A stretch of DNA of 64,000 bases, from the NCBI GenBank assembly GCA_037367405.1, contig JAZKJV010006049.1, positions 496,001 through 560,000 on the forward strand. The letters are read 5' to 3'. The notes beneath the pieces were generated by a model. The model worked only from the letters and a program-made list of their open reading frames with translations, was not told the origin of the DNA and did not search any database. Numbering within the stretch: position 1 is the first letter of the stretch; each line of letters starts with the position of its first letter. Below are positions 11,767 through 24,173 of this stretch, piece by piece. Source of the stretch: Ottelia alismoides (Eukaryota > Streptophyta > Magnoliopsida > Alismatales > Hydrocharitaceae). A program made the translations under genes and the position numbers.

Positions 11767-13006
11767 TGTTAGCAATGTGAGCCCGAGGCGAACCATTCCT
11801 ACAATAAATGTTATTGTAATAAATGATTTATCAATAAAAGTTATTGGTTTTGTTTCACTCCCTTTCTGATATTGAATGAATGAATGCACTATAAGGTCCC
11901 TCTGTACAATAAGGGTTGTGTACCATGGCCAACTTGATAATCATACAGCTGTTGATTCAATGATTGAATCATAGAGGCTGATGCTTGGATGAATATCTAA
12001 GGAGTTAGATAGAGGACTCATCAAGCATCATCAATGATTAACAAGTAGTGATCTCCAGTCTGAGTGGGAGATGGCAATCCCATCTTATTAGACTGATATC
12101 TGATCGACCTCTTGATGCAGGTCCTCTGCATAGGAATAATGATTCAGAGGTATCAGATTAGTTGAGTCAATGAGTTGACTTAACGAGATCGAGATAACCA
12201 AAGACCTATGATGAATATTGTCACATCACAGGCAAACATCCTCTGACCAGAGACAGATATATTACTATATGTCTGAGCATGTACATTTGGCAGACCAATA
12301 GGTTGATGACCTAATCAAGGTCTATACACCGGCGAGCTGGTGTGCATGTAAGGGCATATGAGTAATATGATCTCTCAAAGGGATCATACAGGTTCACTTG
12401 TGAACCGGGAGACATGAGCTCACTCATGAGGTATTGGGATTGACCAAATTCCATGCATGGTCATCATGCTTTAGAAGCATGATATGAATTTGAAGGTAAG
12501 ATATCTGTACCATATCCCAAGGACCAAGATTGAGAAACTTAATGATCAGACTATGAAGATGACAGTGTAAAAGTGATCTTTATCTTCATGATGATCATGA
12601 GTCTTCCAGTATGCAGGATGTGCAGGTATTAGGAATACCTGAAGGGTGATTTGATCATAAAGGATTGTATAACCATGACACTTCCATTCCGAGGGATTGA
12701 TGAAACAGGTCTGGATTTTAGTGACTCCTCTCATCAGAGAAGTGACCTAATCTTAGTCCATTTACTGGACATTGATCTGAATGAGATTCAGATGCAATGA
12801 GAAGATTAGGTATACGGTCTTGATTTAATCAAGCATCTGTGAGAGGTCCATGGGATCTGGATTTGAGATGTGATCTCAATATCCAAGTCACTATACGTGG
12901 AACAATACAATCGTCCTGTCCTTATCTCCAAGTATCTGAGGAGAAATAGCATTGTTCTTAAATGGTTTAAAAACAATTCCATAGGATCTAAGCAAAGAGA
13001 ACTTGA

Positions 13007-13143
13007 TAATTAAATGTGATTTAATTATCATGATGTATGAGAAATTATCCAATATAATTAAATGTGATTTAATTATTATGGATAAGAATAATGTGGATAG
13101 TAATATCCAATTATTCATAATATATTATAAATGTGATTTCTAA
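13007..13143. promoter_or_regulatory. Three palindromic AAATGTGATTT motifs in LTR B
   Basis: Same three blocks as in LTR A, with one substitution in the third. Confidence 0.45.
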
Positions 13144-13693
13144 TGTATTAGAGAGAGTTAAATATAATTTATATTAGTAGATTAATTATTAATGTGTATT
13201 GGATACACAATGTCTAATTAATTGAAAATGTAAATTACATTTTGTTTTGGGTTGTGAATATGATTCACAATATTCCAATATCAAGATTGCAATATTCCCA
13301 AAATTAATTGAGAATTATTTTGGTGAATTAAAATACCTAACAAATTGTTGTTGGAAAATAAGTAGAGAGAAATTCAAGGAGATGTGCAATCTCATGGATT
13401 GCCATGAGATTGCCCTCCCTTTGGAAAGAGGGGGGCGGCACCAATTTTCTTGTGAAATTGGTGGTCGTCCCCCTTCCAAAGAGGAAGGTTGATCTCTTTT
13501 ATTTCCTCTCTCCTTATTTGATTGATTTAATATGGTATTAATATTTATTTGATTTATCAAATATATTTTTATCAAATTAAATCACAAGTTGGTTTTTACC
13601 AACAACAATCTTGACCATTGGATTGACATAAATCAATCTCATCCATTGATTTTATATGTCACATGGATTGAGATCCATGGATCCCAAAAACCC

Positions 13694-13701
13694 TATAAAT
13701 A
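13694..13701 (+). promoter_or_regulatory. LTR B TATA box
   Basis: TATAAATA in the same context as in LTR A. This copy would drive the right-hand unit, the only one with a primer site. Confidence 0.75.
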
Positions 13702-14268
13702 GAGAGGCATGCTTGGCTCTCTCTTTACATACTATTGTAGCACTCTTCTCTCTCTCTCTCTTTCTCCATACTCGACAGCCCTCTCTCCCCCTTCATCTTG
13801 GTGGCCGTCCACCTTGGTGGAGAGAATCGTCGTCGTCCTCGCCTTCGCGCTACCGCTTCGACGCTCTGCGGTTCTCCGTCTACTTCGAGTGCTTCGCCCA
13901 CGAAGGAGACGTTCGATATCGTGCGACGAGATCAGGAGCAACCGTGCTTGGATCAACTTCTTGGATTGCGAGGACTACGCGGTTCATCCCCGCGCTCGCA
14001 AGCAATCTCTCCGACGATCGGACTTGAGACAGGAGGTCTCTTCTCTTAGAGACTCGATCAACCATGCTTCAAGAGGTATTGCATTATACTTGTTGTGGTT
14101 ATAGATGAAACGATCCGAGAATCGTTCTTGGATCTTGGGGTTTCATCGAATAAAATTTTTCAAATTCCGCTGCACCGAACAACTAGTACGACTAGTCGTT
14201 CTTCGTCGTATCCGATACGACGCTCACGCTTCCGTGATGCGCTTGAGGATCTCTCCATATCCTTCAAG

Positions 14269-14286
14269 TGGTATCAGAGCCAGGTT
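14269..14286 (+). other. Primer-binding site (initiator-Met tRNA)
   Basis: TGGTATCAGAGCCAGGTT begins two bases after LTR B. It is the usual complement of the 3' end of plant initiator methionine tRNA used by copia elements. The left unit has no counterpart. Confidence 0.95.
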
Positions 14287-15996
14287 GACGATTTTGAATA
14301 GTGATTCGCTAACCAAGGATGACTTGGGTTCGTTAAGGTCGCGAAAGTTTTCATCGCATTTGATTTCACAGATCTGTTTAGTAAATAAATTCGGAACTGT
14401 TTAAATTGTTTAAACACGAATTTTATAATTGGATTATGTTCCCCATTAAATAAGGAAACCATAGGATCTGAGTTTGCGTAAATAGGATTTCGTATGCTCT
14501 AGATATGGTCGTTTAAATGAACATGTATGCACTGTTGCGGGAACTGTGAATCTGAACGTGATTAATATTTAATTACTGTTTATACTTGCCTCGAAATGCA
14601 TGAAACATCACTTAGGTTCTGTCCTAAATCAAATTAGCAAACTTTAGAAATTGACTTTGCTTAATTTGGATTTAATATGATTGAGATATGCTAATTTTAG
14701 TAAGTAGGGGTCACTGCTGAAATTGCTTTCCTAATCAAGAACCATGTGATTGTCAATTAATGAAATTAATTGTTAATTTCGAGAAATAATTATGAAAAAT
14801 ATTTGTGAAATAATAGAAGATGATTATTTCCTTAATTGACTTGGCCCCAACCAATTAGTTGATTAGATTTGATCTAAACCATAATTGGAATCACAATCAT
14901 CAAACTCTTTGCTTGAATAGTATTGGGAATTTGTCTAGCAAATTTCCTTATAATCAAAATTGTTTTGATTACTATATGGTATAATTTCGGTTAAAGAACC
15001 GATGATCATCTCAAGTACAAATTAATCAATTTGGCATTATCCTTTCTCGAGGCGGATATGGTGTCTAGTCGGGGATCGCTGGGGCAGCGGGTTGCAACGT
15101 ATGCGGTCCGTCCCACTCCCGCCGGTACTGACCATGACAGCGGGTAGGGCCGGGATAATGTCCGAGGGATTATGATGTATTTTTCTAATTATTAAAATAC
15201 GAATTAATACGTACTTTGAGAATAATACCATATATATATTCAAGCATAAAATTAAGTTTGATTGATTAAATTGGGTTGATAATTAATTTAATATGATTAA
15301 GTTAATTATATCCAATTAAAAATACTCTAATATGATTAGAGTTAATAATTCCCTTGGAAGAATTAATTATATGAATGTGATTCATAGTAATTAATTAAAT
15401 TTGAATAAGAGATGGAGAATCACATAATGACATCCATGGTCTCCCGTCAAGGCGAAGGGTTTCGTCGCCAAATATTATATGTGGGAGACGCCTGTCCGAA
15501 GTGACAGCTCCCGCATATGATCCGTTTGGATCGGGCTCGTCGCTTCTCGAAAGAGTAAGGACGTATGCGTAGTGACCCCAATATCGGGTCCTCATATTAT
15601 TGGGGCGATATTGGATTGCGCATAGCGAGTTGTATTCCTGTTGACGGTTGGTTCAATTAATGACAAGTCAACATCACCTTAGGGGTGGTGGGCTCGGGTA
15701 TTAAAGACCGAATTAGGAAATGCAAGTTGGACTTGCAAGGCGGAATATGTTCCCGCTTCTCTTTATTTGAGTCATAGGTTCTCATATTATTGGGATATGA
15801 CAAAGATAAAGAGGAGATCCCAGTTCTTGCTTGAGATATATCGGTAAGTATATCTCCTACTTTGAAAATGAATAAGGGAATAAACTTCATAGTTGACATA
15901 GCAAGACTAATTTGATTTAAAAATGCCTTAATCAAATATCATAAAATTGAATATATGATTATATGTTCTAATATAGTGCATTCTCAATTTCAGAAA
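14287..15996 (+). other. Copia 5' leader of right unit (1.7 kb, non-coding)
   Basis: The stretch between the primer site and gag has no credible coding frame. It ends TTCTCAATTTCAG directly before AAAATGAAGG, a sequence with the shape of a plant 3' splice site. GT-rich donor candidates lie just after the primer site, so the leader may be spliced; that is inference only. The whole leader is deleted in the left unit. Confidence 0.6.
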
Positions 15997-17369
15997 ATGA
16001 AGGCCATAACCCACTGAGCAGGCTTCCGGAGGTCAACCAATTGACCGGATCAAATTACTCGGATTGGATCCGTAATTTGGAGCTTGTGCTTTCGGCAGAG
16101 CGCATCAGCTATGTGCTCTCTGAAAACAAACTTGAAAACCCTAAATCTAAGGAAGATAAAGCATATAATGACAAGTATGATGAAGATCATGTCTTGGCTA
16201 GATGCTACATCTTGGGTTCTCTCTCCAATGTTCTTCAGAAACAACATGTGGAGATGAGTACTTGCCAGGATATCATGCAGAATCTAAAGGATATGTTTGG
16301 TGATATTAACCGCACCCAGCGGTACAATGTTATGAAAGAACTGGTTCGCTGCAAGATGCAGGAAGGGACTTCGGTCCGTGAACACGTACTCAAAATGTTT
16401 GGGTACTTGTCAGAGCTGGAGACTCTGGGGGCAACGATGGATGCAGACATGCAATCTGATTTCATTCTGCTGTCATTGCCCAAATCTTTCAATAACTTTG
16501 TGGTGTCATTCCACATGAATAAGCTGGAACTGACAAATGCTGGGCTTCTTGCTGCATTAAAGTCTGCGGAAGACGTAATGAAGAAAGATGGTCCCACTGG
16601 CACTGCAATGGTTGCACAGGTCAAAGGGAAGCACGGTCGGAAGCAAGGTTCTCGGAAGGGTCCGGCCCATAAGAGAAAGAAGAAGGGACAAAGTGTTGGC
16701 TCATCTTCCAATGCATCCACTTTAATGGCGTCAGAGAAAACCGATGTTTGTCGCCACTGCAAGAAGCCGGGGCACTGGAGGCGTAATTTCCCTGATTACC
16801 TGAAGTCGATCGACAAAGGTAAAGCCCCAGCAGGTATGAAATCTACTTTTATCATTGAAACCAGCTTTCTCGTTGGACGAGAAGGAAGTTGGGTTGTTGA
16901 TTCTGGTGCTTCTGTTCATGTATGCAATTTGTTGCATTTGTTTCAGGAAACTAGAAAGCTTGAAGAATGGGAGATATTCATCCAAATGGGATCTGATGCA
17001 AGTGTTGCAGCAGTCGTCGTCGGGACTTGTCGACTATCATTATCTAGTGGAAGAGTCCTAGTACTTAAAGAGTGTCTTTATGTACCTGAAGTCAGAAGGA
17101 ATTTAATATATGTATCTAAGCTAGTTAGAAGTGGATATTCATTCCTGTTTTGTAATAAATTAGTCATAAATCATTATGATAAATATATTGCAGAGGGTAT
17201 TTTGACTTCTGGAGGACTCTATGAATTGTGCATTAATGAGCATGTCATGAATGTTACAACCACTAATAAAAACCCTAAAAGATCCAGGAGTAATATAAAT
17301 CATTCAAACATGATTTGGCATCAAAGGCTTGGTCATTTATCTGTTGATAGGATCAATAGATTGATATAG
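15997..17369 (+). pseudogene. Copia gag-protease, right unit (broken)
   Basis: The gag start is at ATG 15997, but compared with the left unit one base is missing within the first six codons, so reading from this ATG stops at once. The long frame resumes from about 16041. It contains gag (residues about 1-230 of the open frame), a zinc knuckle CRHCKKPGHWRRN in which the last Cys is Phe, the protease motif VVDSGAS at about 16893-16913, and WHQRLGHLS. It ends at TAG 17367-17369, where the left unit's surrounding sequence and copia family structure predict continuation into integrase. Internal residues are close to the left unit. Non-functional. Confidence 0.85.
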
Positions 17370-19914
17370 GATGGACCTTCGGATTTTCTACAGGTTCAGC
17401 CTTTACCTACCTATGAACATTGTATTCGAGGTAAAATGACTAGGATGTCTTTCCGTAACAAGGTTACAAGATGTGAAGGTATTATTGACCTAATACATAC
17501 TGATGTATGCGGTCCCTTCAGTACCGCAACTCGAAATGGATATCGATATTATTTGACGTTTATTGATGACCATTCGTGATACGGGTTTATCTTCCTATTA
17601 CGTCATAAGTCTGAAACCTTTGAAAAGTTCAAAGAGTTCAAGGTTTTGGTTGAGAACCAAACCAATAGGAAGACTAAACGAATTCGATCTGATCGAGGTG
17701 GCGAGTACCTATCAGATGAATTTAAGGAATACCTTAAAGAGAATGGAATTATTTCAAATCTCACTCCTCCTGGAACTCCCCAACTTAATGGTGTTGCTGA
17801 AAGACGCAACAGAACCATCATGGATATGGTTCGTTCAATGATGAGCAAAGCACATTTACCACTTAGTTTCTGGGGATATGCAGTAGAGACTGCAATATAT
17901 ATCCTGAATAAGATTCCTAGCAAATCTGTACCTAAGACTCCTCATGAGCTATGGTATGGAACCAAACCTAGTGTTAATCACTTGAGGGTTTGGGGTTGCT
18001 TGGTCCATGCAAAGAATGTGGATGCAAGTAAGCTAGAATCTCGCTCTTGTGAGTGCTACTTCATTGGGTATGTTAAAGATGGTATAGGATACCAACTTTA
18101 TGACCCTGAGACCCAAAAGGTTTTTGTCTCTAGAGATGTGAAATTTCTGGAGGATGATTTCCTTAAAAGTCAAGACAAAAGTGAAGTAGAGGAACTCATT
18201 GAGTCCTCTGAGGACTCTGAGCTTCCTGAACCAGAAACTGAAGAAGTAAATAAAGATGAAACACCCATACCTCTTCGAAAGAGTTCGAGGGTGGTTGCAC
18301 CACCTGAGAGGTATGGATTCCATGTGTCAAGTGAAACTGACAATGATCCTACTTCATTTGATGAAGCACTCGCGGATCATGACATGGAGAGATGGATGCT
18401 AGCAATGAAGTCAGAAATTGACTCCATGCATAAGAATGGTGTATGGACCCTAGAGGATCCACCTAAAGGGGTAAAACCCATTGGGTGCAAATGGATCTTC
18501 AAGAGAAAGAGGGGACCTGATGGGAAAGTAGAGACTTTCAAGGCAAGGCTCGTAGCCAAGGGCTACACACAGAGAGAAGACATCGACTACGATGAGACAT
18601 TCTCTCCTGTGGCTATGCTTAAATCCATCAGGGCATTGCTGGCTATAGCTGCATATCTTGACTACGACATCTGGTAGATGGACGTCAAGACTGCTTTCCT
18701 CAATGGATACCTCGAGGAGGACATCTACATGGAGCAGCCCCAGGGCTTCATGACTGAGGATGGCAAAGTATGCAAGCTGAAGAAATCCATCTATGGGCTC
18801 AAGCAAGCCTTCTCGTAGCTGGAACATCAGATTTGACGAAACCATAAAGAGTTATGATTTTGTGCAGAATCCTGATGAACCTTGTGTGTACAAGAAGCTT
18901 AGTGGGAGCGCCATTGTGTTCATCGTGCTTTATGTAGATGACATCCTTATCATTGGGAATGATACAGGGATGATGACCAGTGTGAAGATTTGGCTATCCC
19001 ATACCTTTGAGATGAAAGAACTTGGAGAATCCTCTTACATCTTGGGTCTAAAGCTGTTCAGAAACCGAGAGAAGAGGATATTGGGATTGTCACAACAAGG
19101 ATACATTGAGAAGATTCTTGAACGATTCCATATGGATAGTTCCAAGAAAGGATTCCTACCCTTGAGACATGGTATCCACCTGTCTAAAGGAATGGCTCCT
19201 CAAACTGTTGAGGAAAAGAAGGCCATGGCTGGATGTCCTTATGCATCAGCCGTAGGAAGCTTAATGTATGCCATGATGTGTACTAGGCCAGATATATGCC
19301 ATGCAGTGGGAGTGGTAAGTCGTTACCAATCCTGCTATGGAGAACAACACTGGAATGCAGTAAAGAACATATTCAAATATCTAAGACGGACGCAAGATTA
19401 CATCTTGGTCTATGGAGATGGTGATCTCCAAGTCTTGGGATATACAGATTCTGACTTCCAATCGGATATTGATGATCGAAAGTCAACATCAGGGTTTGTG
19501 TTCTTGTTGAACGGTGGTGCTGTGAGCTGGAGAAGCAAGAAGCAGGACACTATAGCAGATTCAACAACAGAAGCCGAATATATTGCCGCATCGGATGCTG
19601 CAAAGGACGCGGTGTGGTTGCGCAAGTTCGTCCAGGAGCTTGGCGTAATTTCCTCTGATACTCCCATCCCACTACTCTATGATAACACAGGAGCCATTGC
19701 CCAGGCGAAGGAACCCAGATGGCATCAGAAGAGCAAGCACGTAGAAAGGAAATACCGCATCATTCGGGAGATTCAAAAGCGTGGTGACATCATCATCACC
19801 AAGGTGGCCTCCGCTGACAACGTTGCTGATCCTCTTACCAAACCTCTGACACAGAAGGTTTTTGACCAGCATGTAATGAGTATGGGTTTAAGGCTTGTTC
19901 CTGAATGGTTCTGA
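17370..19914 (+). pseudogene. Copia integrase-RT-RNase H, right unit (broken)
   Basis: Same domain order as in the left unit, with different damage. The integrase zinc pair has Tyr for the first Cys, the catalytic Asp is kept in HTDVCGPF, a TGA interrupts FIDDHS at 17577-17579, a TAG interrupts RT at 18675-18677, and an extra C near 18810 shifts frame just after GLKQA. RT YVDD (about 18929-18940) and the RNase H motifs TDSD, TEAEY and YDN (Cys-Asp in the left unit, Tyr-Asp here) lie in the last frame, which closes at TGA 19912. The C terminus (EWF before the stop) is complete here, unlike the left unit. Several lesions are C-to-T changes at CG, consistent with decay of methylated DNA. Confidence 0.85.
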
Positions 19915-19920
19915 GGGCTA

Positions 19921-19929
19921 GTGGGAGAT
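19921..19929 (+). other. Polypurine tract, right unit
   Basis: GTGGGAGAT immediately before LTR C. Confidence 0.65.
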
Positions 19930-21190
19930 TGTTAGCAATGTGAGCCCGAGGCGAACCATTCCTACAATAAATGTTATAGTAATAAATGATTTATCAATAA
20001 AAGTTATTGGTTTTGTTTCACTCCCTTTCTGATATTGAATGAATGAATGCACTATAAGGTCCCTCTGTACAATAAGGGTTGTGTACCATGGCCAACTTGA
20101 TAATCATACAGCTGTTGATTCAATGATTGAATCATAGAGGCTGATGCTTGGATGAATATCTAAGGAGTTAGATAGAGGACTCATCAAGCATCATCAATGA
20201 TTAACAAGTAGTGATCTCCAGTCTGAGTGGGAGATGGCAATCCCATCTCATTAGACTGATATCTGATCGACCTCTTGATGCAGGTCCTCTGCATAGGAAT
20301 ATTGATTCAGAGGTATCAGATTAGTTGAGTCAATGAGTTGACTTAACGAAATCGAGATAACCAAAGACCTATGATGAATACTGTCACATCGCAGGCAAAC
20401 ATCCTCTGACCAGAGACAGATATATTACTATATGTCTGAGCATGTACATTTGGCAGCCCAATAGGTTGATGACCTAATCAAGGTCTATACACCGGCGAGC
20501 TGGTGTGCATGTAAGGGCATATGAGTAATATGATCTCTCAAAGGGATCATACAGGTTCACTTGTGATTCGGGAGACATGAGCTCACTCATGAGGTATTGG
20601 GATTGACCAAATTCCATGCATGGTCATCATGCTTTAGAAGCATGATATGAATTTGAAGGTAAGATATATGCTTTGTGAAAGCATATGATCTGTACCATAT
20701 CCCAAGGACCAAGATTGAGAAACTTAATGATCAGACTATGAAGATGACAGTGTAAAAGTGATCTTTATCTTCATGATGATCATGAGTCTTCCAGTATGCA
20801 GGATGTGTAGGTATTAGGAATACCTGAAGGGTGATTTGATCAAAAACGATTGTATAACCATGACGCTTCCATTCCGAGGAAGTGATGAAACAGGTCTGGA
20901 TTTTAGTGACTCCTCTCATCAGAGAAGTGACCTAATCTTAGTCCATTTACTAGACATTGATCTGAATGAGATTCAGATGCAATGAGAAGATTAGGTATAC
21001 GGTCTTGATTTAATCAAGCATCTGTGAGAGGTCCATGGGATCTGGATTTGAGATGTTATCTCAATATCCAAGTCACTATACGTGGAACAATACAATCGCC
21101 CTGTCCTTATCTCCAAGTATCTGAGGAGAAATAACATTGTTCTTAAATGGTTTAAGAACAATTCCATAAGATCTAAGCAAAGAGAAGTTG

Positions 21191-21328
21191 ATAATTAAAT
21201 GTGATTTAATTATCATGATGTATGAGAATTATCCAATATAATTAAATGTGATTTTATTATTATGGATAAGAATAATGTGGATAGTAATATCCAATTATTC
21301 ATAATATATTATAAATGTGATTTATAAT
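21191..21328. promoter_or_regulatory. Three palindromic AAATGTGATTT motifs in LTR C
   Basis: Same arrangement as in LTRs A and B, with one T-for-A change in the arm of the second block. Confidence 0.45.
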
Positions 21329-21880
21329 GTATTAGAGAGAGTTAAATATAATTTATATTAGTAGATTAATTATTAATGTGTATTAGATACACATTGTCTA
21401 ATTAATTGAAAATGTAAATTACATTTTGTTTTGGGTTGTGAATATGATTCACAATATTCCAATATCAAGATTGCAATATTCCCAAAATTAATTGAGAATT
21501 ATTTTGGTGAATTAAAATACCAACAAATTGTTGTTGGAAAATAAGTAGAGAGAAATTCAAGGAGATATGCAATCTCATGGATTGCCATGAGATTGCCCTC
21601 CCTTTGGAAAGAGGGGGCGGCACCAATTTCCTTGTGAAATTGGTGGTCGTCCCCCCCTTCCAAAGAGGAAGGTTGATCTCTTTTATTTCCTCTCTCCTTA
21701 TTTGATTGATTTAATATGGTATTAATATTTATTTGATTTATCAAATATATTTTTATCAAATTAAATCACAAGTTGTTGGTTTTTACCAACAACAATCTTG
21801 ACCATTGGATTGACATAAATCAATCTCATCCATTGATTTTATATGTCACATGGATTGAGATCCATGGATCCCAAAAACCC

Positions 21881-21888
21881 TATAAATA
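21881..21888 (+). promoter_or_regulatory. LTR C TATA box
   Basis: TATAAATA. It could direct transcription out of the array into flanking DNA. Confidence 0.7.
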
Positions 21889-22448
21889 GAGAGGCATGCT
21901 TGGCTCTCTCTTTACATTCTATTGTAGCACTCCTCTCTCTCTCTTTCTCCATACTCGACAGCCCTCTCTCCCCCTTCATCTTGGTGGTCGTCCACCTTGG
22001 TGGAGAGAATCGTCGTCGCCCTCGCCTTCACGCTGCCGCTTCGATGCTCTGCGGTTCTCCGTCTACTTCGAGTGCTTCACCCACGAAGGAGACGTTCGAT
22101 CTCGTACGACAAGATCAGGAGCAACCGTGCTTGGATCAACTTCTTGGATTGCGAGGACTACGCGGTTCATCCCCGCGCTCGCAAGCAATCTCTCCGACGA
22201 TCGGACTTGAGACAGGAGGTCTCTTCTCTTAGAGACATGATCAATCATGCTTCAAGAGGTATTGCATTATACTTGTTGTGGTTATAGATGAAACGATCCG
22301 AGAATCGTTCTTGGATCATGTGGTTTCATCGAATAAAATTTTTAAATTCCGCTACACCGAACAACTAGTACGACTAGTCGTTCTTCGTCGTATCCGATAC
22401 GACGCTCACGCTTCCGTGATGCGCTTGAGGATCTCTCCATATCCTTCA

Positions 22449-22453
22449 GGGTC
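22449..22453. other. Target-site duplication GGGTC (right)
   Basis: Exact repeat of 5420-5424. Confidence 0.85.
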
Positions 22454-23975
22454 CTCTCCCCCCCAAGGGTGGCTGTTGTTCCAGGCTGCGGCAGTTGGCG
22501 GAGTTGGTGGTTGCGCAGAGCTGTTGCTTGCAGCTCCCTCTTTCGAATGAAGCAATGGCGAGGAAGGGTTCTGACTCCTGGAGGGGTAGGTCACGATGAC
22601 GGCGGTCGCGTTCTGCAGCTACTCGATGTGAAGAGGACAACGACGATGGTGGCGGTTACTGCTACATGTGTCTTCGATGGGAATGACTGCAGAGTGGAGC
22701 ACAGGTTGAAGAGCTGCATCCATGTGGTGATTAGTGGCATGACTCGGTGGTGAACGATAGACTTCAATGGCTCATGGCAAGGATGAAGCTCTGCTATTAG
22801 ATGGAGGAAGTTTCCTGGGGAGAGAGGGTCGTTCACCTCTCCAATCATCTCAAGGCCACAGTAGGAGGCTGAGCTTGAGCAGATTAAGGAACTGGGATGC
22901 AACGAAGTGAAACCACCTCTGGATCTCGCTAGGAAAATGCCTCGTCATCACTCAATGGTTATGGATTTCACTCTTTGTAATTGAGGAATGGGCAGAGCTA
23001 AAGTTTATTCCTATAAAAATGGCAGATATCTTGGAAGTTGGAGGTAGCCATGGATTTTGTTGGGGTGTGAGGGAGAGAACATGGGTATGTGGGAGTGCTT
23101 GAGGACGTAGCCAACGAGGTGGAGGGAGTGGAGGGACGATTATGGGGCATGGGCATATGTGGGAGAGCGAGGGAGGTGACATAGGGAGATGGGTTTTCGC
23201 AAGAAGTTTGAGGAAGGTGTTGGGGTGAGTGGAGAGGGCTAGAGTGTTGACTTAAAGTCAACAAGGCTAGGACTGGTGGAGAAATGAGGGGGTAATTTTG
23301 AGGGAGGTGAGGTGGATAAGTGAGTGGAGGTGGACCAATGAAAAATCACCCAGTGGCGTTGACTATGACCAACAAATAACAAGAAGAAGAAAATATAAAG
23401 AGAATAAAAGGAGACTCCAAATGAAAAAATGATAAACATGAAAGTTTTATATATCTATAAGATATGTTTTATATTTTTATATTTGATTTTTTTAGTAAAA
23501 ACTATTTGAAGAGAAAATATAATAAAATACTATAAATATAATTAAAAACAAATCTATTATTTGGATTTTAATAAATAAGAAAAGATAGATTAAAAATCAA
23601 GAAAGGAAAAATATATACAATATATACAAAGTCACAACACACCATTTTCTCTTCTTTTTATATTTTTGGATTTTAGTTTTAATGTAGTTTATTAAAAAAT
23701 AAATCAAACAAGTTAAATAAAAAATAAGTAAATAAAAACTATTTATTTATGTACGTGAAATAACAACCAAAAGTTATTGAATATTACATAATACAATTAG
23801 GTCTCAAAATCGATATTTTGCAAACAAGCTCTGATTTTAATGGAATCACTTTCATTGAATAAATAATATTATAAATAAGCCTTTGAAAGTGAATTCGATA
23901 AATTTGGAATTCATATGTAGTAGTAATTCAAGCCAAGAAGTTGGACTTTACGGCTTTCTCAGTTCAAGATCTGAA
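22454..23975 (-). repeat. Gypsy LTR, right part, continuation of 4340-5424
   Basis: A GC-rich block (22454-23330) is followed by AT-rich DNA. The stretch around 23800-23965 (ATATTTTGCAAAC, then a CACTTTCATTG block, then GTTGGACTTTACGGCTTT) aligns with 31380-31530 and 40010-40160 of the two intact LTRs. Together with 4340-5424 this makes one LTR of about 2.6 kb. Frames of up to 103 codons in the GC-rich block have no recognisable domain. Confidence 0.6.
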
Positions 23976-24173
23976 AGTATTGCCAGCATGTGCTTCATGC
24001 ACATGGCTAGGCTATTTCTAGGCCCAGAACCCAGTTTTTGGTATTTCTAGTTTGGTTCACCTAATGCGTAGCACGTGTCCGCTCTGGGCAATTTGAATGC
24101 AAGCATTACCACATTATTAAAATTACAAATACACTTGTGTGTGCCTAGAAATTTACACTTAAGCTCCTCCAGC

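Larger units (their letters stand above)
11767..14266 (+). repeat. Copia LTR B (shared middle LTR, complete)
   Basis: 2500 bp, TGTTAGC...CCTTCA, with the primer site two bases downstream. It is the only LTR with an adjacent primer-binding site. Near 12503 it lacks a 22-base near-perfect hairpin (ATGCTTTGTGAAAGCAT core) that both LTR A (6163-6179) and LTR C keep. Open frames of 60-130 codons between 13650 and 14300 occur in all three LTRs in overlapping registers and look like by-products of the GC-richer R/U5 region. Confidence 0.95.
5425..22448 (+). mobile_element. Tandem Ty1/copia array: LTR-int-LTR-int-LTR
   Basis: Three same-orientation LTRs (5425-7797, 11767-14266, 19930-22448) enclose two related internal regions, and a single 5-bp duplication GGGTC flanks the whole block. 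The middle LTR is shared by both units. RT and integrase sequence resembles the Angela/BARE-1 lineage of Ty1/copia, which also has long LTRs and an initiator-Met primer site. The full unit (11767-22448) is 10.7 kb. In the left unit, the last part of the first LTR, the primer-binding site and the whole leader are gone. Both gag-pol frames are broken by different private lesions, so neither unit looks autonomous. Likely origin: unequal recombination between LTRs after a single insertion. Confidence 0.9.
19930..22448 (+). repeat. Copia LTR C (3' LTR, complete)
   Basis: 2519 bp, TGTTAGC...CCTTCA, followed directly by the GGGTC duplication. It retains the hairpin missing from LTR B. Confidence 0.95.
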
